A stretch of DNA of 64,000 bases from Siphonodentalium dalli (lineage: Eukaryota; Mollusca; Scaphopoda; Gadilida; Siphonodentaliidae), in the NCBI GenBank assembly GCA_032622095.1, contig CP136063.1:81075980-81139979 (forward strand), written 5' to 3'. The position numbers and the translations under genes are program-made. This document shows, piece by piece, positions 11,445-22,827 of the stretch (its first letter is position 1; each line of letters opens with the position of its first letter). Below the pieces are notes generated by a model, which saw only the letters and a list, made by a program, of their open reading frames with translations, made no database searches and was not told the origin of the DNA.

Positions 11445-11697
11445 ATTGTTGCAATATGTTTCACAAAAGCTTGGATATTGGTGCATAGAGACAGGTCAAG
11501 GTCAATTCAGAATAAACCGAAAACGCAGGCCGAACGTGTACCGGCCCAAGAACAACACCCACCACCAATGACCTCAAGATATACCCAACAGAACAGAATT
11601 GCTATGTAATTTCGTCATCCTCGACGCCTACCTCCATCATAACTTCTGAAGTGTGACCGATACTGGTAGTTATACGTGTGTGTTATACGTGTGTGAT
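11445..11697 (+). pseudogene. Tandem duplicate of the membrane-protein exon 3' part
   Basis: Copy of 11181-11444 at an offset of 264 bp, starting within the transmembrane helix (ATTGTTGCAATATG) and running past the original stop into the GT-rich tail. It carries a premature TAA at the position of CAA in GCTATGCAATTTC, and one base is lost near CCTCCATCAT compared with CCTCCTGTCAT, so it is not a usable exon. GT-rich tracts at the junction suggest unequal exchange or slippage. Confidence 0.8.
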
Positions 11698-11706
11698 TTA
11701 CCTTCA

Positions 11707-12190
11707 TTAAAGATGCATAATCCGATTAAGCGCCCATCAATTACTATTTATTTGGATTCGGGGGTCAAAAATATTTGATTCGAGTCGATGAAACCACTAT
11801 CAAAAGCTCAGAGATATTAGATATCGATTTTTGAAATCTATTATTTTTCACCATCGAGACTTAGTAGTGGCCCAGTAAAAATTCGACGAGCAGACGGTCC
11901 CGGGCCAAATTGTGGATGAAGATGGATAACTCTAAAATCAAGAGGCTTTGTGTTGATAATAAGGCCAAACTTCGTCGCTAGAGAAATGCACATATTGATG
12001 CAACATGTTGATAAATAACACGTTTAGTTTATATATAGTTGACTCAGGTTAGCATTAGTTTTGAGCAATTAATCGATTCTGATATCTGAAGCCGCATTTC
12101 TAAAAATGTTGTTGTTGTTGTTGTTGTTGTTGTAATCTGATTATATGGGGACCATCGAATCGGATTGAGTACCAATAAGTTGGAGGCTGA
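11707..12190 (+). repeat. Repeat S, copy 2, with (GTT)n at 12105-12134
   Basis: Collinear with 4110-4585 (see that entry). A GTT microsatellite has expanded where copy 1 has only GATGTTGTTGTATC. Confidence 0.7.
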
Positions 12191-12560
12191 TTTATTAGGG
12201 AGGTTTAGATTGACAACTTCTAACTTCGCGCCCGCCATGCAATAGCCAGGATCAGACACACGTACGTGTAACTTGTGACGTGTGTTGTCTTTTCCAACGA
12301 AAGTCACCCAACTCACGTGACCATGACGCCTACACGTACACGGCCAACCCGTTCAGAAGTTTTGTGTCAAATATATAGCTTTACGTATCGTGTAGCGAAG
12401 AGGAATAATTCAATCGTATGTTTATCGAATGTCTGTATACAGTCTGATCAGCTTTGTGCAAGCAGAGAGTAAACAATAGAGTTGTCTCGCTTCCTCTATA
12501 TATATCCGAATATTATTTACAAGCTTCACTGGACGTTGGTCGATATCTGTAAACGTGCCC
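12191..12560. other. No gene seen; includes part of the J-type repeat in inverse orientation
   Basis: GACAACTTCTAACTTCGCGCC near 12208 is the reverse complement of the GTTAGAAGTTTGTC block at 13650 and 15567, so this flank belongs to repeat J or a relative. Confidence 0.4.
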
Positions 12561-12561
12561 T

Positions 12562-13311
12562 CTTAGAACAAATGTGTATAAATTCTACACAATATGTGTT
12601 AAATTTGATCTTAAATAAACATGTGTCAGTGGAATTTCCTCAACATTGAATATCAGTGAATATGTGAGTGTATCTATTGGAGACACAAAACTCGTAAAGG
12701 CTACAACAGAAAAACAAAAACTGGCAGCAGTTTTAAGATTTGTTATACACTCTGTGAAAACTGAACTGAACAGCACATAAGTTTATAGCACAAAGTTTTA
12801 AAGCTGTTGTGAGATTTTTAATATGGTAGATTTTACGAGGTTTGGGTGTTTAAAGCTGCTTTAACAGACCTATATATGCGGCTGACGCATGCGACTAATA
12901 AAATGTGGACAATACATGCATGGGGCAATCTGGTTAGGCGCAACGTTTCAAACCATTCATACTTCACTGGGGTTGCGACTGACGCAGTTAAACGAATCAG
13001 ATTTCGAAAAGTTATGAAATTGGTTGCGTTTAACTGCTTCAGCCCCAAACCCAGTGATATATGTATGGTTTGAAACGTTGCGCCTGTAACCCGATAGCCG
13101 GATGCGCCAGCCGCAGGTCTATGAAAGCAGCTTAATAGAACATATCTCATCTACTAAATATAATATACTCACATATTCACTCATATTCAATGTTGAGAAA
13201 ATTGCACTGACACATAGTATATGTCATATGTCATGTGTCATTGCTGCACAATTTTGTTTAAGATCAAATTTAAAACATAATTGTATAGAATTTATACACA
13301 TTTGTTCTAAG
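12562..13311. mobile_element. Foldback element, 750 bp
   Basis: Termini CTTAGAACAAATGTGTATA and its complement at 13293-13311. Arms stay complementary inward through ATATGTGAGTGTAT/ATATACTCACATAT and through an inner pair with CAACGTTTCAAACCAT/ATGGTTTGAAACGTTG. No clear target duplication. The overlapping frames on both strands (12833-13150, 12846-13073) come from the palindrome. Confidence 0.7.
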
Positions 13312-13619
13312 ATTGTGCAAGTTTGGTACCGTAAAATCACATGACATTTCCCGCCAAGACAATGCATATCAATTAATAGATCCTGTCCAATCGTTTGTCG
13401 ACTAAATGGTCTATAGATAAACGCCGCATAACACCGATTGTGGATCGTTATTCAATAGTAGTGGCATTATTTAATGCTAACTATGGCAGGGCACGTTTCG
13501 TATCGTGTCTCACTGACAACTAACGCAAGCGCTGTGGGGTGCTGCGCGGATTTCGTTTGGAAATAGAACATAGATGTCTGACGACTGGATAATATTTCCC
13601 CGCCTCGGGCACAGATAAT

Positions 13620-15000
13620 TATAGTAAAACATATCATGCTTGACGGGCAAGTTAGAAGTTTGTCAATTTAATTCTCCCCCATTTGTTCATTTGCAACTCT
13701 AGTATATGAATGTGAAGAAATATGTACATGCAAAATAAAAACCAGATGTTAACAATTTAAGCATTTTGTTTACTTCACATGCAGGGGTTTGTAACGCGCT
13801 TTGCTGCCCCCTCACTGCCATTATGTGCCGTCCATATATGCGTACCTGGATGGTGTGCGTAATGGTAGTATATACATAGATAAAAAACGAGTCCAGTAAA
13901 ATACGTCTGGACCGAGCCACAGGCCCCTGGGGAAAATTACTAAAATACCAATAGAGACTATACCAGTGATATCGGGCACAAATATCTATAGCTAATAATG
14001 CATATTATGGTCCCATTGTATGCGCAAATGACTCTCTATCTGATCAAAGTATAAAATCGTGCCGGTTGGTCCATGATTTCGCTCAATGACAAACGATAGG
14101 TGATGACGTGTAAAAAGAATTGACCCATTTTCGCATTTCGGCTGCCATCTTGGCCGCCATATTGGATTTTGGGGTCGAAGTTTTCGGCTCATTTATAAGG
14201 GTGTTATATTGGCATACCGAATCGAGTTGAAAATAAAACCTTATGTGATGCTATATTTTCAATAATGGCGACCAAAGAGACCTGGTGCATATCAAGCAAA
14301 ATGGCCGACATGATGGACGCCATCTTGTCTGGAGTCTCTGCGGCCACTTTTTTTGTTCTTGTTAACAAGTGAAAAAAATTAGAGGAGACCTTAAGGAAGA
14401 AAATTGGTGGGGTGAAGTTGAGTCCTGGTGGGGGGGGGGGGGGGGGGGGGGTGCTGAGGTCGGCCGACATCCCCTGGACTATGTAGTCTATATTGGTATT
14501 TTAGTAATTTTCACCAGAGGCCAGTGGACCGAGCCATCAGTCACAGACACCGATTAGTTTTCACTGCTCGTCCGCCGATTCAGAAACACTTTTGCGCAAC
14601 AATAATACATTTGTGTACACCTGGCATTGTATTCATTTTATGCAACGACCATTGCATGTTATTCACCGACTGTTGTATATAGAATGGGTTTAATGAATGG
14701 AAAAGGGTCGGATCATGTAAGAAAAGGGAATCTTATAGGGGCAAGGTGACAGTATTACAATTCAATGTGCTTTATTGTGATAAGAAGATCCACCGAAGAG
14801 GTTTTCTCAAATATTCCAAACACAACCCACGGTCCGTGTGGCAGAGAGGATATGATAAACATTTGGCCCAGGTCTGGGCCAACAATAAGTTTGACTGACC
14901 TTGTTTCAGTGGAGTGGGGAATGGTCTCCAGAGTGGTGTAACACATATTTCCCTGTGTTCACATGATGGGTGGGCCATTGGCTGGAAAACATCAGTTGTA
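13620..15000 (+). repeat. Repeat J, copy 1 (interrupted)
   Basis: Collinear with 15540-16450: shared GTTAGAAGTTT, ATATGAATGTGAAGAAAT, TTAACAATTTAAGCATT, TAACGCGCTT, then after the insertion at 13920-14524 GCGCAACAATAATA, TATTCCAAACACAACCCA and GTGGCAGA. Non-coding; frames are chance. A related tandem lies at 39249-40265. Confidence 0.7.
13920..14524. mobile_element. 605-bp TIR element with 12-bp target duplication (Mutator-like?)
   Basis: The left end CAGGCCCCTGGGGAAAATTA and the complement of the right end (CTGGCCTCTGGTGAAAATTA) match over about 34 bp. TGGACCGAGCCA lies directly outside both ends (13908-13919, 14525-14536). The paralogous site near 15868 has one copy only (TCTGGACAGAGCCT), so it is an empty site. 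A 9-12 bp duplication is most like Mutator-type elements. The interior has a poly-G run (about 14430-14450) and no transposase. Confidence 0.8.
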
Positions 15001-15539
15001 TATTTGATCTCTAAATGGAAACATGTATAAACAAGAAAACCATAGGCAGAAATGGTAACGCCATCAAGATCATATTATTAGAATATATATCATATAAACT
15101 ATATTGGTTTCATGAATGCACCACCTCGGAAATCCGTTAAAACCAACTAATCCTTCAAATTATTATAACAACTACGGCTTGTCACTGAAGGTTTCTCATT
15201 CACCACGCCATATAGAGAGCATCTAAATGCAGACCAAAATATATACTAATCGGATTAAATACACCCCGATACTTCACAATACGAAATTTAGTCTACATTC
15301 AAACTCAGACATACTTCATCAGCAATGTTAACTGTTGTATTATTCATTGTGTTCCCGCAATAAAAAAAAAATCAAGAGTGGCCCAGCCGTTATTCACACC
15401 TAAATATCGAAAGCAATTAACGTGGTCATAGACGTTACGTACTGCAACAATGAGTCATCCGCGAAGTTATATCCGCGAATACATACATCCTGCAAAAAGT
15501 GTATCCGGTACATAATACAGCTAGACATTTTTAATCATT
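15001..15539. other. No gene seen
   Basis: AT-rich spacer between the two J copies; no recognised signal. Confidence 0.4.
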
Positions 15540-16480
15540 AGTCTAGCTGCTATGTTTGATGGGCGAAGTTAGAAGTTTTTCAATGTAAATCTTCCCATTT
15601 GCTCATTTGCAACTGTAGTATAGCATATAGATGAATGTGAAGAAATGTGTACATATATAAAATCAAACTAAAACACATATGTTAACAATTTAAGCATTTG
15701 TTTATTACACAAGCTTGTAACGCGCTTCGCTACCCGGCCGCCCCCCATGACCGTATGTGCCTTCTCTAAATACGCGCGTGCTGCATGTTATTTATACATA
15801 GAGGATCTACATGCAACGAGTCCCTAGTTTATAGCGAAATTTACAAAACGAGTCCAGTAAATTAGGTCTGGACAGAGCCTTTGGGCGAGTTATATAAATT
15901 TCGCTTTAAACTGGGGACGAGTTGTACTGAGATTCCATTTATTACCTGATCCAAAACATCAAACATACTTAAATCAATAAATGGGTCGCTTCTATTATAC
16001 TATATTGCACAAAGAAATAGTCCCTATATATAAATAAATAAGACGCTTTGACGTATTTAATGGCGCAACAATAATATATTTGGGTACACCACTACACCTG
16101 GCACTGTATTCATGTTATGCAATGGATGTCGCATATCATTATTATAGAATGTGTTTAATGGTTGGAATAAGGGTAGGATCGTGTATTAAAAGAGACTCTA
16201 TGAGACAAGGAGGCAATTGAGCGCTTTACAAGTCAATGTGGTTTATTGTGATGATAAGATCCACCAAATAAAAGAGGTTTTCTCGAAATATTCCAAACAC
16301 AACCCATGCATGATCCGAGTGGCAGATAGAATAGGATATGCATTTCAGATAAAACATATTCTTTACGGTATGTACAGTGGATTTACAATATCTCGGTGGA
16401 TTCGGTATTTGTTCGGCGGCTTTCTAAATGGTGAGACTGTTCCACAGTCTGATACGTGGATAGTAGAAGTTCTTATTGCT
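15540..16480 (+). repeat. Repeat J, copy 2 (uninterrupted)
   Basis: Second copy of J. It contains AACGAGTCCAGTAAATTAGG, which also forms a perfect palindrome at 40140-40235. The 89-codon frame at 16217-16486 falls in this repeat and is not supported as a gene. Confidence 0.7.
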
Positions 16481-16522
16481 GTATAGCAACTTACGTACAT
16501 GCACGGGGAAGTATATATGCAT

Positions 16523-16571
16523 CAACCGGAATCCCGAGCCGGTCACCCATCCAAGTACTAACCGATCTGCA
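16523..16571 (-). pseudogene. 5S rRNA-derived fragment (3' half)
   Basis: On the minus strand this reads GGTTAGTACTTGGATGGGTG then ACCGGCTCGGGATTCCGG, which matches the conserved 3' half of eukaryotic 5S rRNA. The 5' half is missing, so it is a fragment. It lies about 130 bp from a second, longer 5S-like stretch in the same orientation. Confidence 0.85.
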
Positions 16572-16634
16572 TTGGTGTTTGTGGGGTAGTGGTAAAATAG
16601 CCCCCCCCCCCCGTGTGGAAACGATATTACACAG

Positions 16635-16672
16635 TGCGACAGAGAAAGAGAGAGAGAGAGAGAGAGAGGGGG
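16635..16672. repeat. (GA)n microsatellite followed by a G run
   Basis: GAGAGAGA repeats then GGGGGGGG; the frames across 16424-16791 are largely products of this tract. Confidence 0.95.
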
Positions 16673-16703
16673 GGGGAATTGCGGGAATTGCACCAAACAT
16701 TTG

Positions 16704-16806
16704 GCAGCACCGGATTCCCCAGTCGGTCACCCATCCATGGACTAACCGAGCTCGACGCTACTTAACTTCGGTGATCCCACAAAGCGTCTAACGAATGTGA
16801 CCAACA
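16704..16806 (-). pseudogene. 5S rRNA-like sequence, near full length but diverged
   Basis: Minus strand reads GATCACCGAAGTTAAGTAGC, GTCGAGCTCGGTTAGT, then GGATGGGTGACC and a GGTGCTG end, the hallmark order of 5S rRNA including internal promoter regions. The first 30-40 nt are poorly conserved, so it is either a decayed 5S gene or the 5S-derived head of a SINE. No terminator T-run directly follows the 3' end on the minus strand. Confidence 0.75.
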
Positions 16807-16859
16807 GATCTATCATCTAGACCTCTCGTGCAGAGAAGTCATCGGCCTTCTAAATATAC

Positions 16860-17957
16860 ACACCGGGACCGCTAGGCATATACATACCGGTATATATGAT
16901 CATATATTTAATACAAACTGTATTAGTCTGTATACGGTCAAGTTAATATGGGTTCATCAACGTCCTCGTCTTGTTAATAGTAAGATGTCATATTAGAACC
17001 ATCAGCAGACCTAGATGTAGCCAAAACCGCATGTGAAATAGTTAGAAACTCAATTTGATGTTAAATTAGACCTCTGATTGACCCGCCAAGGCCATCTTGG
17101 ATGCCATCTTTAACCAGCCAGTTAATTGAGAAATTGTGTGTTATCGGAGTAATTGTTACATGTATGCTTATAGTGGGATTACAGCCTACACGTACGTGGA
17201 AATATTATTGGTTTGAGATGGCGTTTGCAAATCAGAACGAACAATTCATGCTGATATTAAATAAAGAGTAGCACTTTAATTTCGGGTAAATAAGGAAGTT
17301 GAAATGAGTAGCTGGGATTGGTCGTGACGTCACGGGCTGACATTTCATTCAACTTCCTGTGTGAATGTAGTTTATACTAAATCATAGTAAATACGAGTTT
17401 GGAGTGAATTTATCTGCGTTAAAACGAAGTAATTAATTGCATGCAATGAATCATCACCGTATAGTTATATGAATCATTATATATACCCATTAACATTCCG
17501 CATTGCCACCCGATATCGATGTTTGCAAGAGCATGGGTGGGGAATAATTTTTTGCGGAAGTTGTCTCGATTTTTCAATTGTTTTTAATCACTTCTTAACT
17601 TTGATTAAAATAGTGTCCCTAGTCCTAGAATGACATTTATACCGTGTAACCATATTTTATATTTGTATCCATACTTGTATTGGAAATTTCATACCAATAT
17701 TTTATTTACATTGTACATGCAGATATTCTCGGAAGTCGTTTTTCATTTTTCTTCTCTGTAAATTCCTCCTGTGTCAGGAGTACCCCTCCTGTCTCGATCG
17801 CTTTGAAATCGCTTTGTAATCACGTTGAACAATAAGAGGTCAACGAGGTTCTGTGTTAATGCAACGCTGTTCCAATGTTGCTTCAACATGGTGCCGATGT
17901 TCCTCAATGCGGTGGAGACAACCGTCAATGTACCATAATGCACAGTGGTGGTGACCA
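16860..17957. other. No gene seen
   Basis: AT-rich spacer. The block near 17320-17345 (GGTCGTGACGTCACG) is a locally GC-rich CRE-like word, but no adjacent gene is visible. Confidence 0.4.
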
Positions 17958-18436
17958 TTATTTTAGGGACACACTATAAAGTGTATGCCGAGGCCAAGGC
18001 CGGCTCCAAATAAAAGATGTAAACGGGGTGTTATGTGGCCTTTGCTCCGTTGTTTCTCAATGGATATTAATGAAATTTGGTGTATATGTCCGGACTGGGA
18101 CATGGAATACAATAACGTTTGAATTGTTTTTAAATGCACAAATTTGTTGATTTTATTCAACTTTTTCGTTCTGAAACACACTATAAAGTGTAAACGGCCG
18201 GCTCCAATTAAAAGGTGTAAGCGGCTTATGTGCTTAGCGGTATAGGTAATCGGATTAACTAACTGACAACTCTAGACTATTAGTCTTGGGTGTTTTGTAT
18301 CATTTGAGGTTTTTGGGGAAATAATAATTTAGAAAGTGAAATAGGCCTACATGATAAAATAAATTTAATCACAACGCATAAAAATAATACAAAGACATTA
18401 AATTCACAGAATAAAACAAACATACGGCATACAGTT

Positions 18437-18661
18437 TCATGTTTGGTGCTGGATGGCACCTCCCAGAATACGTTCAATTCTCCTCTTATATCGGACGATT
18501 CCGATATTATGATCTTTGTTCTCAGGCTGGTAGAGATGTATTAGGTCGGAGGTGTCGAAGTCAGTAGGATACCGGATGTCGGGAAAGCGGGCGAATTTTT
18601 TCTGGATTCGTTTGTTAATCTTTCTCTGCTCTTCGAAGTCACCCAGGGGCGTAGCAAGCAA
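18437..18661 (-). pseudogene. Possible captured coding fragment inside the foldback arm
   Basis: Minus-strand frame whose C-terminal 60 residues look protein-like (INKRIQKKFARFPDIRYPTD, then DTSDLIHLYQPENKDHN) and end in a stop. A shorter copy in the right arm (from 19377) has an in-frame TGA at ATCGTCTGA. Compositionally it could be a relic of a transposase or a captured host exon. I do not recognise the family. Confidence 0.35.
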
Positions 18662-19360
18662 ATTTTATTGGGGGGGGGGGGGTATAACCATTCATCGCCA
18701 CTATACATACCCACGCCATACATACCCACACTATACATACCCACATTATACATACCCACACTATACATACCCACACTATACATACCCACACTATACATAC
18801 TCACACAATACATACCACCACTATATACATAACCACGCTATACATACCCCCACTATACATACCCAGGTTACATACCCCCACGATACCTACCCACTATACA
18901 TACCCACTATACATACCCACGATGCATACCCACACTATTCATACCCACACGATAAATACCCCACGATACATACCCATGGTGATGTGTGTATCCATGTAGT
19001 CTACTTTCTCATGGTTGTTTGTGACATATATTTACTTTCTGAATATCTGATCCCAGTTATGGGAGTAATTTCACATCATTAATGACTAGATAATAACACA
19101 ACATGAATTCCCATATACCTATTTGTTCATTACACTTTCAATCGGCCTACCATTTTATGAAATTAAATTACAATTGATAAATGATAAGAATGTTGATCTA
19201 ATCTATGATAATGTAGTGGGTGGGAAAACAATGTCAGATGGGTCAGAAGCCACCAGAGAGCCACTTTTAGCTTCCAATGTCAGAAAATTTTACTCGGGGA
19301 AGACCCCCGGACCCCCCCATGCTCTCCCCCACCGACGCCTTTGGCGTCGGGTCATCACTT
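18644..19360 (+). mobile_element. hAT-like fragment nested in the foldback
   Basis: CAGGGGCGTAGCAAGC at 18644 matches the widespread hAT terminal motif CAGGGGCGTAGC, followed by a G run. The far side has GGGGAAGACCCCCGGACCCC near 19299, a GC-rich block typical of such elements. The matching right terminus is missing. Confidence 0.5.
18700..18975. repeat. Minisatellite, about 15-bp unit CATACCCACACTATA
   Basis: About 18 imperfect copies. They create the long periodic frames (HYTYP/VGMYS repeats) on both strands, which are not genes. Confidence 0.95.
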
Positions 19361-19920
19361 CGCGATGAATGGTTATACATCTCTACCAGCCTGAGAACAA
19401 AGATCATAATATCGGAATCGTCTGATATAAGAGGAGAATTGAACGTATTCTGAGAGGTGCCATCCAGCACCAAACATGAAACTGTATGCCGTATGTTTGT
19501 TTTATTCTGTGAATTTAATGTCTTTATATTATTTTATGCGTTGTGATTAAATTTATTTTATCATGTAGGCCTATTTCACTTTCTAAATTATTATTTCCCC
19601 AAAAACCTCAAATGATACAAAACACCCAAGACGATTACCTATACCGCTAAGCACATAAGCCGCTTACACCTTTTAATTGGAGCCGGCCGTTTACACTTTA
19701 TAGTGTGTTTCAGAACGAAAAAGTTGAATAAAATCAACAAATTTGTGAATTTAAAAACAATTCAAACGTTATTGTATTCCATGTCCCAGTCCGGACATAT
19801 ACACCAAATTTCATTAATATCCATTGAGAAACAACGGACCAAACGCCACACAACACCCCGTTTACACCTTTTATTTGGAGCCGGCCTCGGCATACACTTT
19901 ATAGTGTGTCCCTTATTTTA

Positions 19921-20961
19921 GGGTAAAGTCGATATATAAACTGACTATTTATTAGATTTAATTATTTTCTGTTTTAGATTAGAATGAATAGAAAAACATG
20001 AATAGTACTATTCATCTATTGGTAGCCTTTTGATGTCTAAAGCCTGCTGCACACAGTGCAACAATGTTGTATACAGCATGTGCAGAGGCATGTTTTTTGT
20101 TGTCTGCAAAAATATATTTTGTTGTGCAACATTGTTCCGAGCCGCGCACACAACTCAACACAACAATTAAAATTGCCGATGTTGACTAAATTATCTTTTA
20201 ATCCACTTGAGTTGAAAATAATGTTGCAACCTATAGTCCTACATGTATGCAATGTATATCATTAATTAAAATATATAGCTGACAAACCAGTGGTTGAATG
20301 AATTTATTGAATTTGAAATACTAGTATGATGTGACTTGATCAAGTTAATGTATATACACTGTGGGGCTAAATTGCAAAATATCAAAATATTGACAAAAAT
20401 ATGTACCGCCATATCAATTTCCCACCACGATTCTCTCAGATTTCTCAATTCACACTGTTAGTGAAATCATATTTTTGATTGTAGGAAACAGCACAAATTG
20501 CACATACTGACAAATCTAAGATAAAGAATTATATATTTTTCCCAGCACTGCTAGCACGTATGGTAATCAAAACGCAAAGAAAGCATTCAGCACATGACAC
20601 ATGTCCTGCATGTGACGTAACTGCTAGTGCTAGAAGATAATTGACACTGAATGCAGGGTTTCGCTACTACGGCAGGCCGGCCGTCCAGCGGCCTCATTCC
20701 CCTCACCAACCTTGACTTAATATTGGTCACAAAAGTGCCACAGACCTAGCTCAGTCCCCTTTTTACACAGGACGAGCGATCACCGACACTGATGATTAAC
20801 ATATTGCAAGGAATGCTACACTTGGTGCCTGAATAAGACATGATCAGTAGCGCGGACCATGATTGTGTACAGTTGTCTACACCATCCTGTGTAACGCTTC
20901 GTCGCGTGAATATTTATTAGTAATCAGCCTCTCGCATTTTAATTTAACATAGATTACTGTC
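19921..20961. other. No gene seen
   Basis: AT-rich spacer; an imperfect inverted repeat at 20045-20160 (GTGCAACAATGTTG / TTGTGCAACATTG) gives frames on both strands. No coding evidence. Confidence 0.4.
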
Positions 20962-20969
20962 AATAAGTC

Positions 20970-20995
20970 GGGGGGGGGGGGGGGGGGGGGGGGGT

Positions 20996-21028
<33 letters not shown>

Positions 21029-22155
21029 CACACAAAAGTTTTATCATACAGGGCCGGGGTGGGTGGGTCCGAAGAGGCCCGAAAAAATGAGTTTGTGCAA
21101 ATATTTTCCTATTCACATTTTTGCCCTTGTTTTAAGTTGTTTTCAAATATATTCATTAACTGTGTTCTAAGGCAGGTTATGGCCTTTACAGACACTTAGG
21201 AACAGGGTAGGTATAAGATATAAGTAATACAGGGGAGATCTTCCAAAAACATACCTATACCGGGCGGGATGGGTGCATCTCAGAGGCCTGAAAAAAATTG
21301 TTTGTACAAATTTTTTTCAACCCACATTATGGACATTGTTCTAAGTTGTTTTCAGTAATAAATGTGTTCTAACATAGATTATGACCTTAACCAACACTTA
21401 AGAACATATGTAGGTATAAGATAAAGCACTCTGGTGCCAAATAAAAGTGATGACTGAATAGGAGTGCTGGTTTGCATTTCACCTCAAATTAATATTGAAT
21501 AGTGCCTGATAGTGCTGGCATTTTCACTCTGGCATGTCTAATGACCAAATAATACTAGTGCTGCAGAGTGCTGGCTAACAAAATACCTCAAATTAAAAAA
21601 TAAACATGCCAGCCTGTTTATTTGGCTCCAAAGAGTGACACTTATATACTATATAACTGTCATTGCAGGTATGGCTATAAGGTGTTCTGATATGATGGTT
21701 GGTGGCACCTTTTTGGGAACAACAGTGAAGAAGTCATTAATTAGTAACTGGACTATTTATGTAAAAATTAAACACAATGTTGGCTTATTGGCACTATAGA
21801 TATTACCTCACAATATCTGTGCATACTGTAGAATAAAACACTTTTTATTTCAAAATGTATTTTTCAATGTCGAAAACAACATCATAACCGTTGATAGTTT
21901 TTCAATTGTTTGAACACTTGGAATCTGCCAGAAATGGACCAATTTAAAACTTATCTTTGATTCTGTTTGATTTGGTCTTGAATAGATTTAAAATGATTTT
22001 TTTGCTTATTTTAAGGGGTGTGTCCAAAAATCAGGCGGAAAAAAATATTTTTTTTGCACAAAAAGGGTGGGTGGGTAGCAAAAGGGCTGTAATTTTTTTT
22101 TTTGGGCCCTGTATGTGTAAATTTTCTCACGACCCCCCCCCCCCCCCCCCCCCCG
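20970..22155. mobile_element. 1.19-kb foldback element with poly-G ends and 8-bp TSD AATAAGTC
   Basis: AATAAGTC lies at 20962-20969 and again at 22156-22163. The left end is a G tract of about 58 nt followed by TCACACAAAAGTTTTATCAT and ACAGGGCC; the right end has GGGCCCTGTATGTG and a C tract, in inverted order. An 8-bp duplication suggests hAT. Inside is a two-copy tandem of about 205 bp (21050-21440) with TTCTAAGTTGTTTTCA blocks. No transposase. Confidence 0.75.
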
Positions 22156-22827
22156 AATAAGTCCCAACTTTCTGACCCACTATTTCCCATCAAAATGTGC
22201 AATATACATTGTTAAATTCATTTGGGTGGGGGTTTATGAGCTACAACCTTGTACACATGTGAGTTTTGGCAGTCGCTATGACGAAAAGTGCAGAACTTTT
22301 TCCCCAACACAAGGTCTATGTCAAAGAAATGTTTATTTAAAAATAAAACAATTAAGTTATTAATAGCTATCATGTATTTATTCCCTATCCAATGAATATA
22401 AAATTATCCATTATACGAATCCAGCATGAAGTCATCTCCATCCGAGGAATGGTTTGCTTCTACAACAATTTGTTTTGATCGGCCCTGTGAACAAAATACA
22501 AAGAAACCAGGAATGCAGAACATGTGTAGCACATGCTCATCTCATGACGTAACACCTGTTACTGCTAGACAGTGAGAAAGCATGTCTTTTGCCAACCGCG
22601 GCAGTCTTTGAAGTCGGCATTTAATATTGCTACTATTTAAATAAAAGTTGTTGTATCCATCGTGTACTGTTGTGCTTACATGCTTTTGATTCATTAACTT
22701 GAGATCTAAGAAAGACGATCTGTTTTAATTTGTTTTATATACGAAGCTTGAATGTTCCTGCTTGTTATCTCAAGTGCAAGGAAATGGCTCCTTTCGAGTG
22801 ATAAACATCCAAATTTTCCCACGACAG

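Larger units (their letters stand above)
17966..19912. mobile_element. 1.95-kb foldback transposon with 8-bp TSD TTATTTTA
   Basis: Begins GGGACACACTATAAAGTGTA and ends in the reverse complement. TTATTTTA lies exactly outside both ends (17958-17965, 19913-19920). Arms 17966-18700 and 19361-19912 are inverted copies, including the TAAGCGGCTTATGTGC and GGCCGGCTCCAA blocks. The right arm lacks about 140 bp present in the left (18542-18685). An 8-bp duplication fits hAT, P or Merlin; a GG- terminus is compatible with Merlin but not decisive. No complete transposase. Confidence 0.85.

Noticed and set aside
16217-16486. 89-codon frame as a possible gene
   Set aside because: Part of repeat J; the sister copy at 14740-14990 breaks the frame and the protein has no known domain.
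17320-17345. CRE-like TGACGTCA word as a promoter
   Set aside because: No gene or transcription start signal nearby; a single 8-bp palindrome can occur by chance.
18541-19082. 176-codon frame rich in HYTYP and its minus-strand partner
   Set aside because: Made by the 15-bp minisatellite at 18700-18975.
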